A DNA stretch of 64,000 bases from Candidatus Albibeggiatoa sp. nov. NOAA (GTDB taxonomy: Bacteria; Pseudomonadota; Gammaproteobacteria; Beggiatoales; Beggiatoaceae). The notes under the pieces were generated by a model that was not told where the DNA came from, did not search any database, and was given only the letters and a program-made list of their open reading frames with translations. The stretch spans positions 124,001-188,000 of the forward strand of contig JAOXRS010000008.1 in the NCBI GenBank assembly GCA_025800385.1. Reading direction: 5' to 3'. Made by a program: the position numbers and the translations under genes. Positions 38,152 through 48,210 of this stretch are shown in pieces. Every line of letters begins with the position of its first letter. The first letter of the stretch is position 1.

Positions 38152-38442
38152 ATGAAACTAATCTTTGAATGGGATGAAAATAAGGCTTGCACTAATCTAA
38201 AAAAGCATCATGTCGATTTCGAAGAAGCCAAGACCGTATTTTCTGATCCATTACTACTTACTTATCCAGATGACATGCACTCTGAACAAGAAGAACGGGC
38301 AATCAGTATCGGTTACTCAAAAAAGCATCGCTTATTACTTGTTGTGCATACAGAACAGTATATTCGGAATGGAGTGACCATTATTAGAATGATTAGTAGT
38401 CGTAAAGCAACGCTTCAAGAGAGGAAATATTATGAGAGCTAA
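38152..38442 (+). CDS. BrnT-family toxin
   Basis: The 96-residue protein matches the BrnT (DUF497) ribonuclease toxin family: FEWDENKACTNLKKHHVDFEEAKTVFSDP, EERAISIGYSKKHRLLLVVHTE and the terminal IRMISSRKATLQERKYYES with its ISxRxAxxxExxxY pattern. BrnT has a RelE-like fold and cleaves RNA. The stop overlaps the next ATG by 11 bases, so the partner is translationally coupled. The usual BrnA antitoxin is replaced here by a different small protein. No clear ribosome-binding site precedes the ATG. Confidence 0.9.
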   Translation: MKLIFEWDENKACTNLKKHHVDFEEAKTVFSDPLLLTYPDDMHSEQEERAISIGYSKKHRLLLVVHTEQYIRNGVTIIRMISSRKATLQERKYYES

Positions 38443-38695
38443 AGAAATAGGTGATATGCCACCAGAGTATGATTTTTCAAATAGAAAAGGGATACGAGGC
38501 AAATACCATCAAGCTTATATTCAAGGACATCAAGTCAATATTCATAAAGATGATGGCTCTGTAGAAACCCATTATTTTACACTTGAAGAGGGTGCGGTAA
38601 TGCTTGCGCCAGATGTTGCCGCTTACTTTAAAAATTCTGATGCGGTTAACAATGCACTGCGTAAGTTAATTGCACAAAAACAAACTAGCATATGA
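38432..38695 (+). CDS. Probable antitoxin partner of the BrnT-type toxin
   Basis: The 87-residue protein starts at an ATG preceded by AGAGGAAATATT, inside the end of the toxin gene. It shows MPPEYDFSNRKGIRGKYHQAYIQG, a conserved opening seen in small proteins that follow BrnT-like toxins in cyanobacteria and gammaproteobacteria, from memory. The second half (FTLEEGAVMLAPDVAAYFKNSDAVNNALRKLIA) is an acidic helical part that resembles the BrnA dimer region. The role as antitoxin is inferred from position and length. It overlaps the HNH gene start by 4 bases. Confidence 0.72.
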   Translation: MRAKEIGDMPPEYDFSNRKGIRGKYHQAYIQGHQVNIHKDDGSVETHYFTLEEGAVMLAPDVAAYFKNSDAVNNALRKLIAQKQTSI

Positions 38696-39210
38696 AAACA
38701 ACGCATCAAGAAATTGTTGAATATTGGTCTCGGCACCAAGACGAATGCGGTTTATCTGTCGATTGGTCTGAAGCAGAAGAGTTATGTTGGCGTTGTACTC
38801 AAAAACGTTCTTTGCAGCGCTGTCATATTGTTCCTCATGCTTTAGGAGGCTCAGAAGAACCGAATAATTTAGTACTTCTTTGCAGCCAATGTCACGCAGA
38901 AGCTCCTAATGTGGCAGACTCAGAATTTATGTGGACTTGGCTACGTTCTCATGCTGTAAGCTTTTATGGTAGCTACTGGTATAGTCGTGGCTTGCAAGAA
39001 TTCGAGTTTATTTATGGTAGAAAACCTCTTTCTAGATTTTTTGAAAAAAATGAATCTTCTTTATTGCCTAAACTAAATACCATAATAAGTAAATACATGA
39101 ACCAAACAAATACACACTGGGGACAAGGACAGATAAATCCTGCAACTATTGCATGGCTTTTGCGGCAAGTGGAGATCGAATTAGAAAATGACACATCAAT
39201 CAATTCTTGA
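38692..39210 (+). CDS. HNH endonuclease
   Basis: The 172-residue protein has an HNH nuclease core near the N-terminus: zinc-type Cys32-Cys35 (CWRC), CHIVPHALGG (His45 and His49), EPNNLVLLC and C64-x2-C67-His68 (CSQCHAE). The remaining 100 residues are a helical part without a known motif. It begins with ATGA overlap at the end of the putative antitoxin gene, so all three genes form one coupled operon. HNH enzymes of this size occur in restriction systems, mobile introns and toxin modules; which applies is not decided by sequence. Confidence 0.85.
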   Translation: MKTTHQEIVEYWSRHQDECGLSVDWSEAEELCWRCTQKRSLQRCHIVPHALGGSEEPNNLVLLCSQCHAEAPNVADSEFMWTWLRSHAVSFYGSYWYSRGLQEFEFIYGRKPLSRFFEKNESSLLPKLNTIISKYMNQTNTHWGQGQINPATIAWLLRQVEIELENDTSINS

Positions 39211-39234
39211 GACTTATTCCCTCCTTAAAATAAG

Positions 39235-42200
39235 TTAGCTGTTTTGCTCTAAAGCCTCTAATTTGCGAGCAATAGCATTTGGTGGCTGAGTGTGTCTTGC
39301 CAATAACCAATACGCCACAGGCACAACAAACAATGTAAAGAATGTAGCAAAAGCCACCCCTGAAAAAATCACCACCCCGATCACAACTCGGCTTTCAGCC
39401 CCTGCTCCTTGCGCCAAAATCAAAGGCACAGCCCCCATAATCGTTGTAATCGCCGTCATCAAAATTGGGCGCAAACGCTGTTGAGACGCTTGTATCAATG
39501 CATCATGAAAGTTTTGACCAGCATCACGTAATTGATTGGTAAATTCTACAATTAGAATTCCATTTTTAGTTGCCAAACCAATTAACATCACAATACCAAT
39601 TTGACTGTAAATATTAATGCTTTGCCCCATCACATCTAAACCGAGTAATGCCCCAAAAATCGCCAGTGGCACGGTAAGCATAATAACCAAAGGATGAATA
39701 AAACTTTCAAATTGCGCAGCTAAAACTAGAAATACCACCAACAAGGCCAAAATAAAGGTAAAATTAATCGATTGATTGGAATCCTGAAAATCAGCGGACT
39801 GTCCTTTGTAATCGATACGGGCTTCAGGCATGTTATTTTTAACAATCTCGCCCAGAAAATCCAAAGCTTCACCCAATGTATAACCCTCTGCCAATCCAGC
39901 AGTAATCGTGATTGCACGCATTCGGTTATAACGTTGCAAACTAGTAGATGTGGCGGTTTCTTGCAGCTTGACCAAGTTAGAAAGTGGTACTAAAGTGCCC
40001 GTTTGCTCCGAACGTACATAAATCGAGGCCAAATCAGCAGGCGTACGATAATCTTGATCTTCACCTTCTAACATCACGTCATATTCTTCACCTTGATGTA
40101 AAAATGTGGTGACACGGCGCGAACCCAGCAATGTTTCTAAAGTACGACCAATTTCCCGAATCGATACCCCTAAATCTGCAGCGCGATTTTTATTAATCAC
40201 CAGCATTAATTGTGGCTTGGTTTCTTTATAATCCGCATCCACACCTTGTAAATTTGGATTTTGACGGGCTTGCTCTAAAATAATATCGCGCCATTGAGCC
40301 AGCTCTTCGTAACTGCTGCCACCAATCACAAACTGCACAGGCCTTGTAATACCACGCTGCCCCAAACCACGCCGCATCACAGTAAATGCTTTCACGCCTA
40401 CAAGCTGCTTCATATCACCCATGATTTCGCCCATGATTGCCCCTGCGGGTCGTCGCTTATCCCAGTCTTCCAACACCATGATGCCAATCCCAGAATTCAC
40501 TACTGCACTTGATCCAAAGCTACGCGGCACACGCGCCAATGCTCTGGTAGCCTCACCATTTTCAACATAACGTAGCATGGTCTTTTCAATCTCAGTCATA
40601 TAACGTTGCGAATAGCTAAAACTCGCGCCCTCGGGTGCATTCATCATAATAAAAAACGCGCCTCGGTCTTCTTTGGGAGCAAATTCGCTGGGCAGTTGCT
40701 GAAATAAATGATATACGCCGAAACCCACCCCAACTAACAATAAAATAATCAAAAATGAGACTTTTAAGACCAGATTGAGCAGTTTTGCATATAGCGTAGC
40801 CAATCCTTGAAAAAACCAGTCAATTAAACGATGGATGCTATTTTTACGTAAATCCTGTTTAAATAATTGTGAACACATCATCGGCGATAAAGACAGCGCA
40901 ACCACACTGGAAAAACTCACTGCTGCGGCCATGGTCAAAGCGAACTCTGCGAATAAACGTCCGACATTGCCCTGTAAAAATGCAATTGGGACGAATACCG
41001 CAACCAAAACCAATGTGGTCACAATCACCGCAAAACTAACCTGACGTGCACCATGATAGGCAGCAAGTAACGGCGGTTCGCCATGTTCAATTCGACGATA
41101 AATATTTTCTAACACCACAATTGCATCATCGACCACCAGTCCAATGGCCAACACCAAAGCTAATAATGTGAGTAAATTGACGGAAAAATCTAATGCAGAT
41201 AGAACCAGAAAAGCAGAAATCAAAGAAATCGGCACAGTGACCGCAGGAATCAGCGTGGCACGTAAACTGCCCAAAAAGGCTAAAATCACCACTACAACCA
41301 AAATCATTGCAATAAACAGGGTTCGATATACTTCCTCAATCGCACCTTCAATAAAAACTGAGGAGTCATAACTATCATGTAATTCAATATAATCAGGTAA
41401 TTGCTTACGAACTTTCTCAGCTTCAGCTTTCACTGCACGAGCAACAGCTAAGGTATTGGCAGTGGATTGCTTAATAATACCAAGGCCAATCATCGGTTCA
41501 CCGTTGCCACGTAACTCTTTACGATAATCTTCTGTTCCCAGCTCGACACGCGCCACATCACCCAAGCGAATCACACTACCATCTGTTTGGCGTTTCAATA
41601 CCAATTGGGCAAAATCATCTGCATTGCGATAACTACGTGCCACTCGAATCGTAAACTCACGATCTTTGGACTCAATTCGCCCCGCAGGTAATTCCACATT
41701 TTCCCGCCTTAACGCATTTTCAATATCGGTGATCGTCAATTGTCGCGCCGCCAACGCCAAACTATTCAACCATATCCGCATCGCATAACGTCCACCGCCA
41801 CCGACTCGCACCCGTGCCACTCCATCGACAACCGCAAACCGATCTTGTAAATAGCGTTCGGCATAATCATTAAGCTCTAAACTATTCAGGGTCGGACTGG
41901 ATAAATTTAGCCACATAATCACGCTGGTGTTGGAATCAGCCTTGTAAATTTCAGGCGGGTCAGATTCTTCAGGCAAATCATCCAAAGCACGCGCAATCCG
42001 TTCTCGTACATCATTGGCGGCTGCATCAATATCACGGGTCAATTTAAACTCAATATTAATCCGTGATCGGCCATCGCTGCTGGATGAGTCAATACTTTTC
42101 ATCCCCTCAATGCCGCTGACTAAATCTTCCAATACTTGAGTAATTTTAGTTTCCACAATCGCTGCAGACGCACCACGGTAATCAGTTGAAATCGAAACAA

Positions 42201-42330
42201 TAGGCGCGTTGACATCAGGATACTCACGTAATGGCAATTGATAAAATGCCAAAATGCCAAAGGTCACCAGTAATAAACTGACAACGGTTGCAAAGACAGG
42301 GCGTTTAACAGAAATATCAGATAAAAGCAT
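39235..42330 (-). CDS. RND efflux transporter permease, HAE1 family
   Basis: The 1031-residue protein is an AcrB-type proton-driven pump of the inner membrane. It has twelve transmembrane helices with two large periplasmic loops. Hallmarks are ISVKRPVFATVVSLLLV, the proton-relay GLVVDDAIVVLENIYR in TM4, LQGNVGRLFAEFALTMAAA and the second-half GIVMLIGLATKNGILIVEF. The start FPLREYPDVNAPIVSISTDY and the closest pattern resemble MdtB/MexK-type and single-component RND pumps. No membrane-fusion protein or TolC-type gene is adjacent, because pilT lies divergently upstream, so partner genes must be elsewhere. Substrate unknown. Confidence 0.95.
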   Translation of the reverse strand: MLLSDISVKRPVFATVVSLLLVTFGILAFYQLPLREYPDVNAPIVSISTDYRGASAAIVETKITQVLEDLVSGIEGMKSIDSSSSDGRSRINIEFKLTRDIDAAANDVRERIARALDDLPEESDPPEIYKADSNTSVIMWLNLSSPTLNSLELNDYAERYLQDRFAVVDGVARVRVGGGGRYAMRIWLNSLALAARQLTITDIENALRRENVELPAGRIESKDREFTIRVARSYRNADDFAQLVLKRQTDGSVIRLGDVARVELGTEDYRKELRGNGEPMIGLGIIKQSTANTLAVARAVKAEAEKVRKQLPDYIELHDSYDSSVFIEGAIEEVYRTLFIAMILVVVVILAFLGSLRATLIPAVTVPISLISAFLVLSALDFSVNLLTLLALVLAIGLVVDDAIVVLENIYRRIEHGEPPLLAAYHGARQVSFAVIVTTLVLVAVFVPIAFLQGNVGRLFAEFALTMAAAVSFSSVVALSLSPMMCSQLFKQDLRKNSIHRLIDWFFQGLATLYAKLLNLVLKVSFLIILLLVGVGFGVYHLFQQLPSEFAPKEDRGAFFIMMNAPEGASFSYSQRYMTEIEKTMLRYVENGEATRALARVPRSFGSSAVVNSGIGIMVLEDWDKRRPAGAIMGEIMGDMKQLVGVKAFTVMRRGLGQRGITRPVQFVIGGSSYEELAQWRDIILEQARQNPNLQGVDADYKETKPQLMLVINKNRAADLGVSIREIGRTLETLLGSRRVTTFLHQGEEYDVMLEGEDQDYRTPADLASIYVRSEQTGTLVPLSNLVKLQETATSTSLQRYNRMRAITITAGLAEGYTLGEALDFLGEIVKNNMPEARIDYKGQSADFQDSNQSINFTFILALLVVFLVLAAQFESFIHPLVIMLTVPLAIFGALLGLDVMGQSINIYSQIGIVMLIGLATKNGILIVEFTNQLRDAGQNFHDALIQASQQRLRPILMTAITTIMGAVPLILAQGAGAESRVVIGVVIFSGVAFATFFTLFVVPVAYWLLARHTQPPNAIARKLEALEQNS

Positions 42331-42613
42331 AACTTTTTCGAGTGCATCAACAGAATTGAGTTAATGACATCCTATAGAAAATAATAAATAGTGTATATGA
42401 ATAATTCTTATTTCATATCAAATAATTGCGGTAAAGATCAATATTTTTTCAGCATTTATTGTTGTTCCTATTTAATATTGTGGCTTTTTAGTGGCATCAC
42501 AAAATCCTGTGAAATACTTTGAATCATACGCAATAGGATGTAAACTGACTTACTTAACTGAAACAGTATCATACAGGTTTCCGTTTTTAAACGATTCATC
42601 ACGGGATTAAGAT

Positions 42614-43648
42614 ATGGATATAGGTGAAATTCTCGCTTTTGGTGTCAAAAATGGGGCTTCTGACTTCCACTTGTCAGCTGGCGTACCGCCGATGATTCGA
42701 GTCAGTGGTGACATGCGTAAAATTAATGTGCCTGCACTCGACCACAGTCAAGTACGTGATATGGTTTACGATGTCATGAACGATAACCAGCGTAAAGAAT
42801 ATGAAAAATATCTTGAATGTGACTTTTCATTTGAAATTCCGGGGCTAGCCCGTTTCCGTGTTAATGCGTACAACCAAAATCGGGGCGCAGGTGCAGTTAT
42901 TCGTACCATTCCTTCTGAAATTCTGAGTTTAGAACAACTTAAAGCACCCGCTATTTTCAAAGAATTCGCCATGACACCGCGTGGTATGGTATTGGTGACA
43001 GGTGGTACAGGTTCAGGTAAGTCTACGACACTTGCGGGTATGATGAACTATCGTAATGAAACAGAATACGGTCATATCTTGACCATTGAAGACCCGATTG
43101 AATTCGTACATCAATGTAAACGCTGTTTGATGACCCAACGCGAAGTAAAACGTGACACCCTCGGTTTTAACGAAGCCTTACGTTCAGCTTTACGTCAAGA
43201 CCCTGATGTGATTCTAGTCGGAGAAATGCGGGATTTAGAAACAATTAAACTTGCGCTTTCTGCATCTGAAACAGGTCACGTTGTATTCGGTACATTGCAT
43301 ACACAATCAGCCAACAAAACTGTTGACCGTTTAGTTGAGGTATTCCCGACTGCGGAAAAAGATACGATTAGAACCATGTTATCAGAATCGATTAAAGCGG
43401 TTGTCTCACAATCATTACTGAAAAAAGTCGGTGGTGGACGGGTAGCGGCACATGAAGTGTTAGTCTCAACCCCTGCGATTCGTAACTTGATTCGGGAAAA
43501 CAAGGCCGCACAAATGTTCTCAGCAATTCAAACAGGACAGCAATTCGGTATGCAAACCCTCGATCAATGCCTACAAAGCTTAATTGATAAAAACATGATT
43601 ACACGCGAAGCCGCACGCGAAAAAGCAGCAAATAAAAACTTATTCTAA
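42614..43648 (+). CDS. pilT: Type IV pilus retraction ATPase PilT
   Basis: PilT is the hexameric ATPase that depolymerises type IV pili for twitching and gliding. The 344-residue length is normal. Motifs are MDIGEILAFGVKNGASDFHLSAG, Walker A GGTGSGKS (from residue 130), the Asp box TIEDPIEF, Walker B DVILVGEMRDLETI, the His box GTLHTQSANKTVDRLVEVFP and the C-terminal AIRNLIRENK. The N-terminal SDFHL differs from the usual SDLHL. The AIRNLIRE motif, essential for retraction, is intact. The paralogue pilU, which often follows, is not next. Confidence 0.96.
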   Translation: MDIGEILAFGVKNGASDFHLSAGVPPMIRVSGDMRKINVPALDHSQVRDMVYDVMNDNQRKEYEKYLECDFSFEIPGLARFRVNAYNQNRGAGAVIRTIPSEILSLEQLKAPAIFKEFAMTPRGMVLVTGGTGSGKSTTLAGMMNYRNETEYGHILTIEDPIEFVHQCKRCLMTQREVKRDTLGFNEALRSALRQDPDVILVGEMRDLETIKLALSASETGHVVFGTLHTQSANKTVDRLVEVFPTAEKDTIRTMLSESIKAVVSQSLLKKVGGGRVAAHEVLVSTPAIRNLIRENKAAQMFSAIQTGQQFGMQTLDQCLQSLIDKNMITREAAREKAANKNLF

Positions 43649-43828
43649 TCTCTTCTTGTATAAACTGTATGTATCGCTTGATAGGTGCAGTTTAACCGCT
43701 TTTCTTTCTGTATAAACATTTGATTACGACACCCATTTAATTATTTTTTGACTATTATCCTATCTTGAAAAATACCCTAAAGGCTGATAACTTAGAAAGT
43801 TTGCTGTTTTCCGTTTAGGGGAAGGTCG

Positions 43829-46800
43829 TTGATTCAGTATTCAGAGCAAGATATTAAGCGTAACTTACCTGTTAGTGCAGTGAGACGAGGGTATCGCTAT
43901 TGGTTAGACAATTATGTCATCGATGTTGCTTGTAAAGTTGAATACGATGCGCTGTATTTATTAGGTCATGTTCAAGGCAGTTATCAGAATGCTTATCATA
44001 CACAAGTCAAAGTGATACAAGCTGCCAATGGCCGTATTAATATTTCAGCAGAATGTACCTGTCCTGTTGGCACTGACTGTAAGCACGGTGCTGCTATTTT
44101 ATATGCTTATTTACGTCGACCTGATCTTGTCCCAATTGAAAACCCAGAAAACCATCTCCCCGAAGAACAAGAATCTGGGCTTGATGAAGAAAAAAATAAT
44201 GATGTAGAAGAACTGCTCAATCAGTACCTTGATGAAGAAAATGTTAAAGAATTAGTTACAGGTGAAAAACCGCTCAATGTATGGCAATCAAGATTAGATA
44301 ATATTATTCGTAATCAAACCACGCCTAAAAAAAAATCATCCAACCAACATGTTGTTTATATCCTCGATGTGCAAAAAGTACAAACCGTACACTATTTAAG
44401 AGTCAATGTTTTTAACAGCCGATTGAGCAATAACAACGAATATACAAAGCCCAAACGTATTCGCAATAATGACGCGGCTTATGTTTTACCGATTGATAGA
44501 AAAATTATTAAATTATTGAGCTTAAATGACAGTGACTTTGTCAATGCGATGCTGCCGATTGACGATGCTGACTTTTTTATACGCGATCAAGGCGCAGTAG
44601 AAGTATTAGAATTATTGTTAAATACAGGTCGCTGTTTTTGGAAACAATTATCCACTCAAACCCAAATCACACAAGGTGAGTCATTACCCGCAACATTGAG
44701 TTGGAAAATACAGCCCGAAGGTACGCAAAAGCTTCATTTTAAAGTCAAAAATATATCGCATAGCAAAATTTTGCCTCTTGCCCCATTATGGTATATCGAT
44801 ACCAAAACCTATCAATGCGCACCTTTAGAATTAGATATTCCTAATCATTTGGCAACGTTATTATTAGACACCCCCGCTATTAATCCATATCAAATTGATA
44901 AATTCACCACTTTACTGAATAAAATCCCACTGATTCCGCAGCCGAAGCATTTGAGTGTCAACAGTATTATCGATGAGCGTCCGATTCCACATCTATGCTT
45001 ACATAACGAATATTTTAAAAGAGAAAGTTATTACCCCACCATCCCCGAAGAACTTCATCTTTCATTGTTAACACTGTCTTTTTCCTATCAAGATAAAATA
45101 GTTGAGCATCATGTCGCGGGTGACTTTATTGAATACTTTGATAAACGCCAACAAGCTTTTGTGCGCATCAAACGCCGCCCCGTATTAGAAAGTAAAGCCT
45201 TGAAAGAATTGCAAAGTTATGGCTTCAGAGAGACTATACAAAATGGTCATTTCCAACTTTATAAAAATGGACACAAGTTTACACATGAGTTTGCTGTACA
45301 AGACTTTCTCAAAAAAGATCAATTTGAAATAGAACAGAAAATCATTGATTTCCAATTAAATGTCATTCCTCAACTACGCGACAAGGGTTGGCAAGTTGAA
45401 ATGAGTGAAGATTATTTGTATCAAATTATTGACCCTGAATTGATTGATGAATGGTACGGTGAAATTGACGATACGACGGGAATTGATTGGTTTAGCTTAG
45501 AACTGGGCATTCATTTAAACGGGGAAAAAATTCAATTATTGCCTTTATTGGTCGATTTTCTGAAACATATCCATTCTCGCGATGAATTACATAAAATCAA
45601 AACTTTACCTGATGACACATTATTAACATTGCGCGTAGATGAAAAACGGCTTTTGCCCGTACCTGTTAGCCGCATTCGTGACATTATCAATATTCTCATT
45701 GAACTGGCGGATCAAGAACCATTAGACGATGAAGGACGTTTGCGTTTGAATCGGTTAAAAGCGGCACAGCTTGCGGAATTAGAAGCAGCCATGAGTGCCT
45801 CACGATTGCGTTGGTTTGGTGGAGATAGATTGCTGGCTTTAGGTCGTAAGTTGCAGCATTTCCAAGGCATTGAGTCGGTGATTATTCCTGAAAACTTTAA
45901 CGCAGATTTAAGACCATATCAACAAGAAGGGGTGAACTGGTTACAGTTTTTGCGTGAATATGAATTAGGTGGGATTTTGGCTGATGACATGGGCTTAGGT
46001 AAAACTGTGATGACATTGGCGCATTTATCGATTGAAAAGCAAGCGGGGCGATTGCAAAAACCCTGTTTAGTTGTCGCGCCAACCAGTTTGATGGTGAACT
46101 GGAAACATGAGTCAAAACGGTTTGCACCTCATTTAAATATACTGATATTGCAAGGCACAGAACGTAAAAAATACTTTGGACAAATCCAACAAAGCGACAT
46201 TATTTTAACCACTTATCCTTTGCTGCCGCGTGACAAAAAAGAATTGCTACAGCATGAATATCACTCACTGATTTTAGACGAAGCACAACATATCAAAAAC
46301 CCCAAATCTCAAGCCACTCAAATCGTGCAACAAATCCGCGCACATAGTCGTCTATGCTTGACAGGCACGCCGATGGAAAATCATTTAGGTGAATTGTGGT
46401 CATTATTCCATTTTCTGATGCCGGGGTTTTTAGGCGATTTATTAAGCTTTAAACATTTATTCCGCACACCAATCGAAAAAGAAGGTGATGGCGCACGACA
46501 GCAAGTCTTATCTCGCCGCGTGAAACCATTTATGTTACGGCGTACCAAACACGAGGTAATACAAGAATTGCCCGAAAAAACTGAAATTATCCAATCCGTT
46601 GAATTATCAGGCACACAGTTAGATTTGTATGAAGTGATTCGAGTCACCATGCACGACAAAGTCCGCAAAGAAATTGAATCTAAAGGTATTGCCCGTAGCC
46701 AAATCGTGATTTTAGATGCGCTGTTAAAACTACGCCAAGTCTGTTGTGATCCGCGCCTTGTACCAATGGATGCAGCAGCTAAAGTGAAAAAATCGGCCAA

Positions 46801-47308
46801 ATTAGAGTTATTAATGGAAATGTTGCCCGAAATGGTAGAAGAAGGGCGAAGAATTTTATTATTTTCTCAATTCACTAGTATGTTAGCTTTAATTGAAGAC
46901 GAGTTAAAATCTAAACAACTCAGTTACAGCAAATTAACAGGACGTACTCAAAATCGTGAACTTGCGATTAATAAATTCCAAGATGGCGACGTACCCATTT
47001 TCCTCATCAGTTTGAAAGCAGGCGGCACAGGGTTGAATTTGACCACAGCAGATACGGTGATTCATTATGATCCTTGGTGGAATCCCGCGGTTGAAAACCA
47101 AGCCACAGACCGCGCACATCGAATGGGACAAGATAAAAATGTGTTTGTATATAAATTTTTGACTGAAAACACGGTTGAAACCAAAATTCAAGAATTGCAG
47201 CAGCGTAAACGGGCGTTATCCGAAGCCTTATTTGTCGGAGGCAATGAGAAAAATAGTGCTAAACTCAGCCATGAAGATTTAGAAGCCTTGTTTGAGCCAT
47301 TAAACTAA
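43829..47308 (+). CDS. SNF2-family ATPase with SWIM zinc finger
   Basis: The 1159-residue protein starts with a region carrying a SWIM zinc finger (C76-x-C78, C84-x-H86 in ECTCPVGTDCKH), then a large bacterial SNF2-associated segment, and from about residue 690 a complete SNF2/RapA-type motor: LRPYQQEGVNWLQFL, motif I DDMGLGKT, motif II LDEAQHIKN, LTGTPMENHLGELWSLF, and the helicase C half with LLFSQFTSML, SLKAGGTGLNLTTADTVIHYDPWWNPAVENQATDR split over conserved motifs V and VI. Such proteins translocate on double-stranded DNA and may remodel DNA-bound complexes. The start is TTG at 43829, supported by AGGGGAAGG seven bases upstream. The next gene, yjbQ, follows after 13 bases. Confidence 0.93.
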   Translation: MIQYSEQDIKRNLPVSAVRRGYRYWLDNYVIDVACKVEYDALYLLGHVQGSYQNAYHTQVKVIQAANGRINISAECTCPVGTDCKHGAAILYAYLRRPDLVPIENPENHLPEEQESGLDEEKNNDVEELLNQYLDEENVKELVTGEKPLNVWQSRLDNIIRNQTTPKKKSSNQHVVYILDVQKVQTVHYLRVNVFNSRLSNNNEYTKPKRIRNNDAAYVLPIDRKIIKLLSLNDSDFVNAMLPIDDADFFIRDQGAVEVLELLLNTGRCFWKQLSTQTQITQGESLPATLSWKIQPEGTQKLHFKVKNISHSKILPLAPLWYIDTKTYQCAPLELDIPNHLATLLLDTPAINPYQIDKFTTLLNKIPLIPQPKHLSVNSIIDERPIPHLCLHNEYFKRESYYPTIPEELHLSLLTLSFSYQDKIVEHHVAGDFIEYFDKRQQAFVRIKRRPVLESKALKELQSYGFRETIQNGHFQLYKNGHKFTHEFAVQDFLKKDQFEIEQKIIDFQLNVIPQLRDKGWQVEMSEDYLYQIIDPELIDEWYGEIDDTTGIDWFSLELGIHLNGEKIQLLPLLVDFLKHIHSRDELHKIKTLPDDTLLTLRVDEKRLLPVPVSRIRDIINILIELADQEPLDDEGRLRLNRLKAAQLAELEAAMSASRLRWFGGDRLLALGRKLQHFQGIESVIIPENFNADLRPYQQEGVNWLQFLREYELGGILADDMGLGKTVMTLAHLSIEKQAGRLQKPCLVVAPTSLMVNWKHESKRFAPHLNILILQGTERKKYFGQIQQSDIILTTYPLLPRDKKELLQHEYHSLILDEAQHIKNPKSQATQIVQQIRAHSRLCLTGTPMENHLGELWSLFHFLMPGFLGDLLSFKHLFRTPIEKEGDGARQQVLSRRVKPFMLRRTKHEVIQELPEKTEIIQSVELSGTQLDLYEVIRVTMHDKVRKEIESKGIARSQIVILDALLKLRQVCCDPRLVPMDAAAKVKKSAKLELLMEMLPEMVEEGRRILLFSQFTSMLALIEDELKSKQLSYSKLTGRTQNRELAINKFQDGDVPIFLISLKAGGTGLNLTTADTVIHYDPWWNPAVENQATDRAHRMGQDKNVFVYKFLTENTVETKIQELQQRKRALSEALFVGGNEKNSAKLSHEDLEALFEPLN

Positions 47309-47321
47309 AAAGGATGCCGCT

Positions 47322-47732
47322 ATGCCTGTTACAACAATTACCATCAAAGCACCGAATCAAGGTCTATTTGAATTCACGCATCAGGTCGCCGATGTAGTTA
47401 GAAAAAGCCAGATTCAAGAAGGCCTCTGTACGCTGTTTGTACGCCATACTTCAGCGAGCTTGCTAATCCAAGAAAATGCTGACCCTTCGGCAAAACGAGA
47501 TTTAGAAAATTGGCTAAATCGTTTAGTGCCAGAACATGACAGTCTATATACCCATATTTCTGAAGGCGCGGATGATATGCCCGGACACATTAAGGCCACA
47601 TTGACCGCAACCAGTTTGAGTATTCCGATTTTAAACGGGCAGTTGGCGTTAGGCACATGGCAAGGGATTTTTTTATGGGAACACCGTTACCATGGTGGCA
47701 GTCGTTCAATTGTGATTCATGTTGGTGAGTAG
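47322..47732 (+). CDS. YjbQ family protein (UPF0047)
   Basis: The 136-residue protein has the YjbQ signature: LFVRHTSASLLIQENADP, AKRDLENWLNRLVPE, HISEGADDMPGHIKATLTATSLSIPI, LGTWQGIFLWEHR and GGSRSIVIHV. The family folds as a small beta/alpha barrel, and E. coli YjbQ has weak thiamine-phosphate synthase activity; its true role is uncertain. An AAGGATG site precedes the ATG. It is probably co-transcribed with the SNF2 gene 13 bases upstream and converges on a small lipoprotein gene. Confidence 0.95.
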   Translation: MPVTTITIKAPNQGLFEFTHQVADVVRKSQIQEGLCTLFVRHTSASLLIQENADPSAKRDLENWLNRLVPEHDSLYTHISEGADDMPGHIKATLTATSLSIPILNGQLALGTWQGIFLWEHRYHGGSRSIVIHVGE

Positions 47733-47735
47733 CCA

Positions 47736-48026
47736 CTATAAGCCAAATCTGCGCCGTGTAATCACCTCACATTCGCCAGAAGTATCGCCTGCGTCATTGG
47801 TTTCGTGACATTTTTTAGCAAATTCTTCTGCTTCTTGGCGGGCTTTTTCTGCTTGATTACGGGTTTCGGCGTAAATCGCTTGCTGTTGCTCATAACGCTC
47901 AATAGCAGCTTGGCGTTCAGGCTCAGACATTTGTTCCCATTTATCTTGAGGAACTCCGTAAATAGCACGGGTTGCGCCACAATTGACCAATAGCAAACTG
48001 ATTAAAATAAGACCAAAAATACGCAT
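47736..48026 (-). CDS. Small putative lipoprotein
   Basis: The 96-residue protein starts at the ATG 48026, preceded by AAGGAA. The signal peptide ends in LLLVNC, a lipobox with an unusual Asn before the Cys. After GATRAIYGVPQDKWEQMSEPER comes an Arg/Gln/Glu-rich helix, and two more Cys (KKCHETND, GECEV) near the end could form a disulfide. The VPQDKWEQMSEPERQAAI phrase recurs in gammaproteobacterial small lipoproteins, from memory. A longer in-frame reading to 48113 has no good start signal. Function unknown. Confidence 0.75.
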   Translation of the reverse strand: MRIFGLILISLLLVNCGATRAIYGVPQDKWEQMSEPERQAAIERYEQQQAIYAETRNQAEKARQEAEEFAKKCHETNDAGDTSGECEVITRRRFGL

Positions 48027-48210
48027 TACCAATTCCTTAACAATCGCTGGTTGAATAATATGCAAGCATAGCAAAACACTGCCATAAAACAACTTTACAC
48101 GCCAACCTAACATTTTGTAATATTTGAAAACAGCTTATATCTCACTAAACATGCTATTTAATAAAACTCAAATTACCATTTTTTCATAATTCACAGAAAG
48201 ACCTACGACC

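Noticed and set aside
42331..42613. Sigma-54 promoter for pilT
   Set aside because: TGGC occurs near 42500 but no GC/TTGC element stands at the required 12-base spacing.
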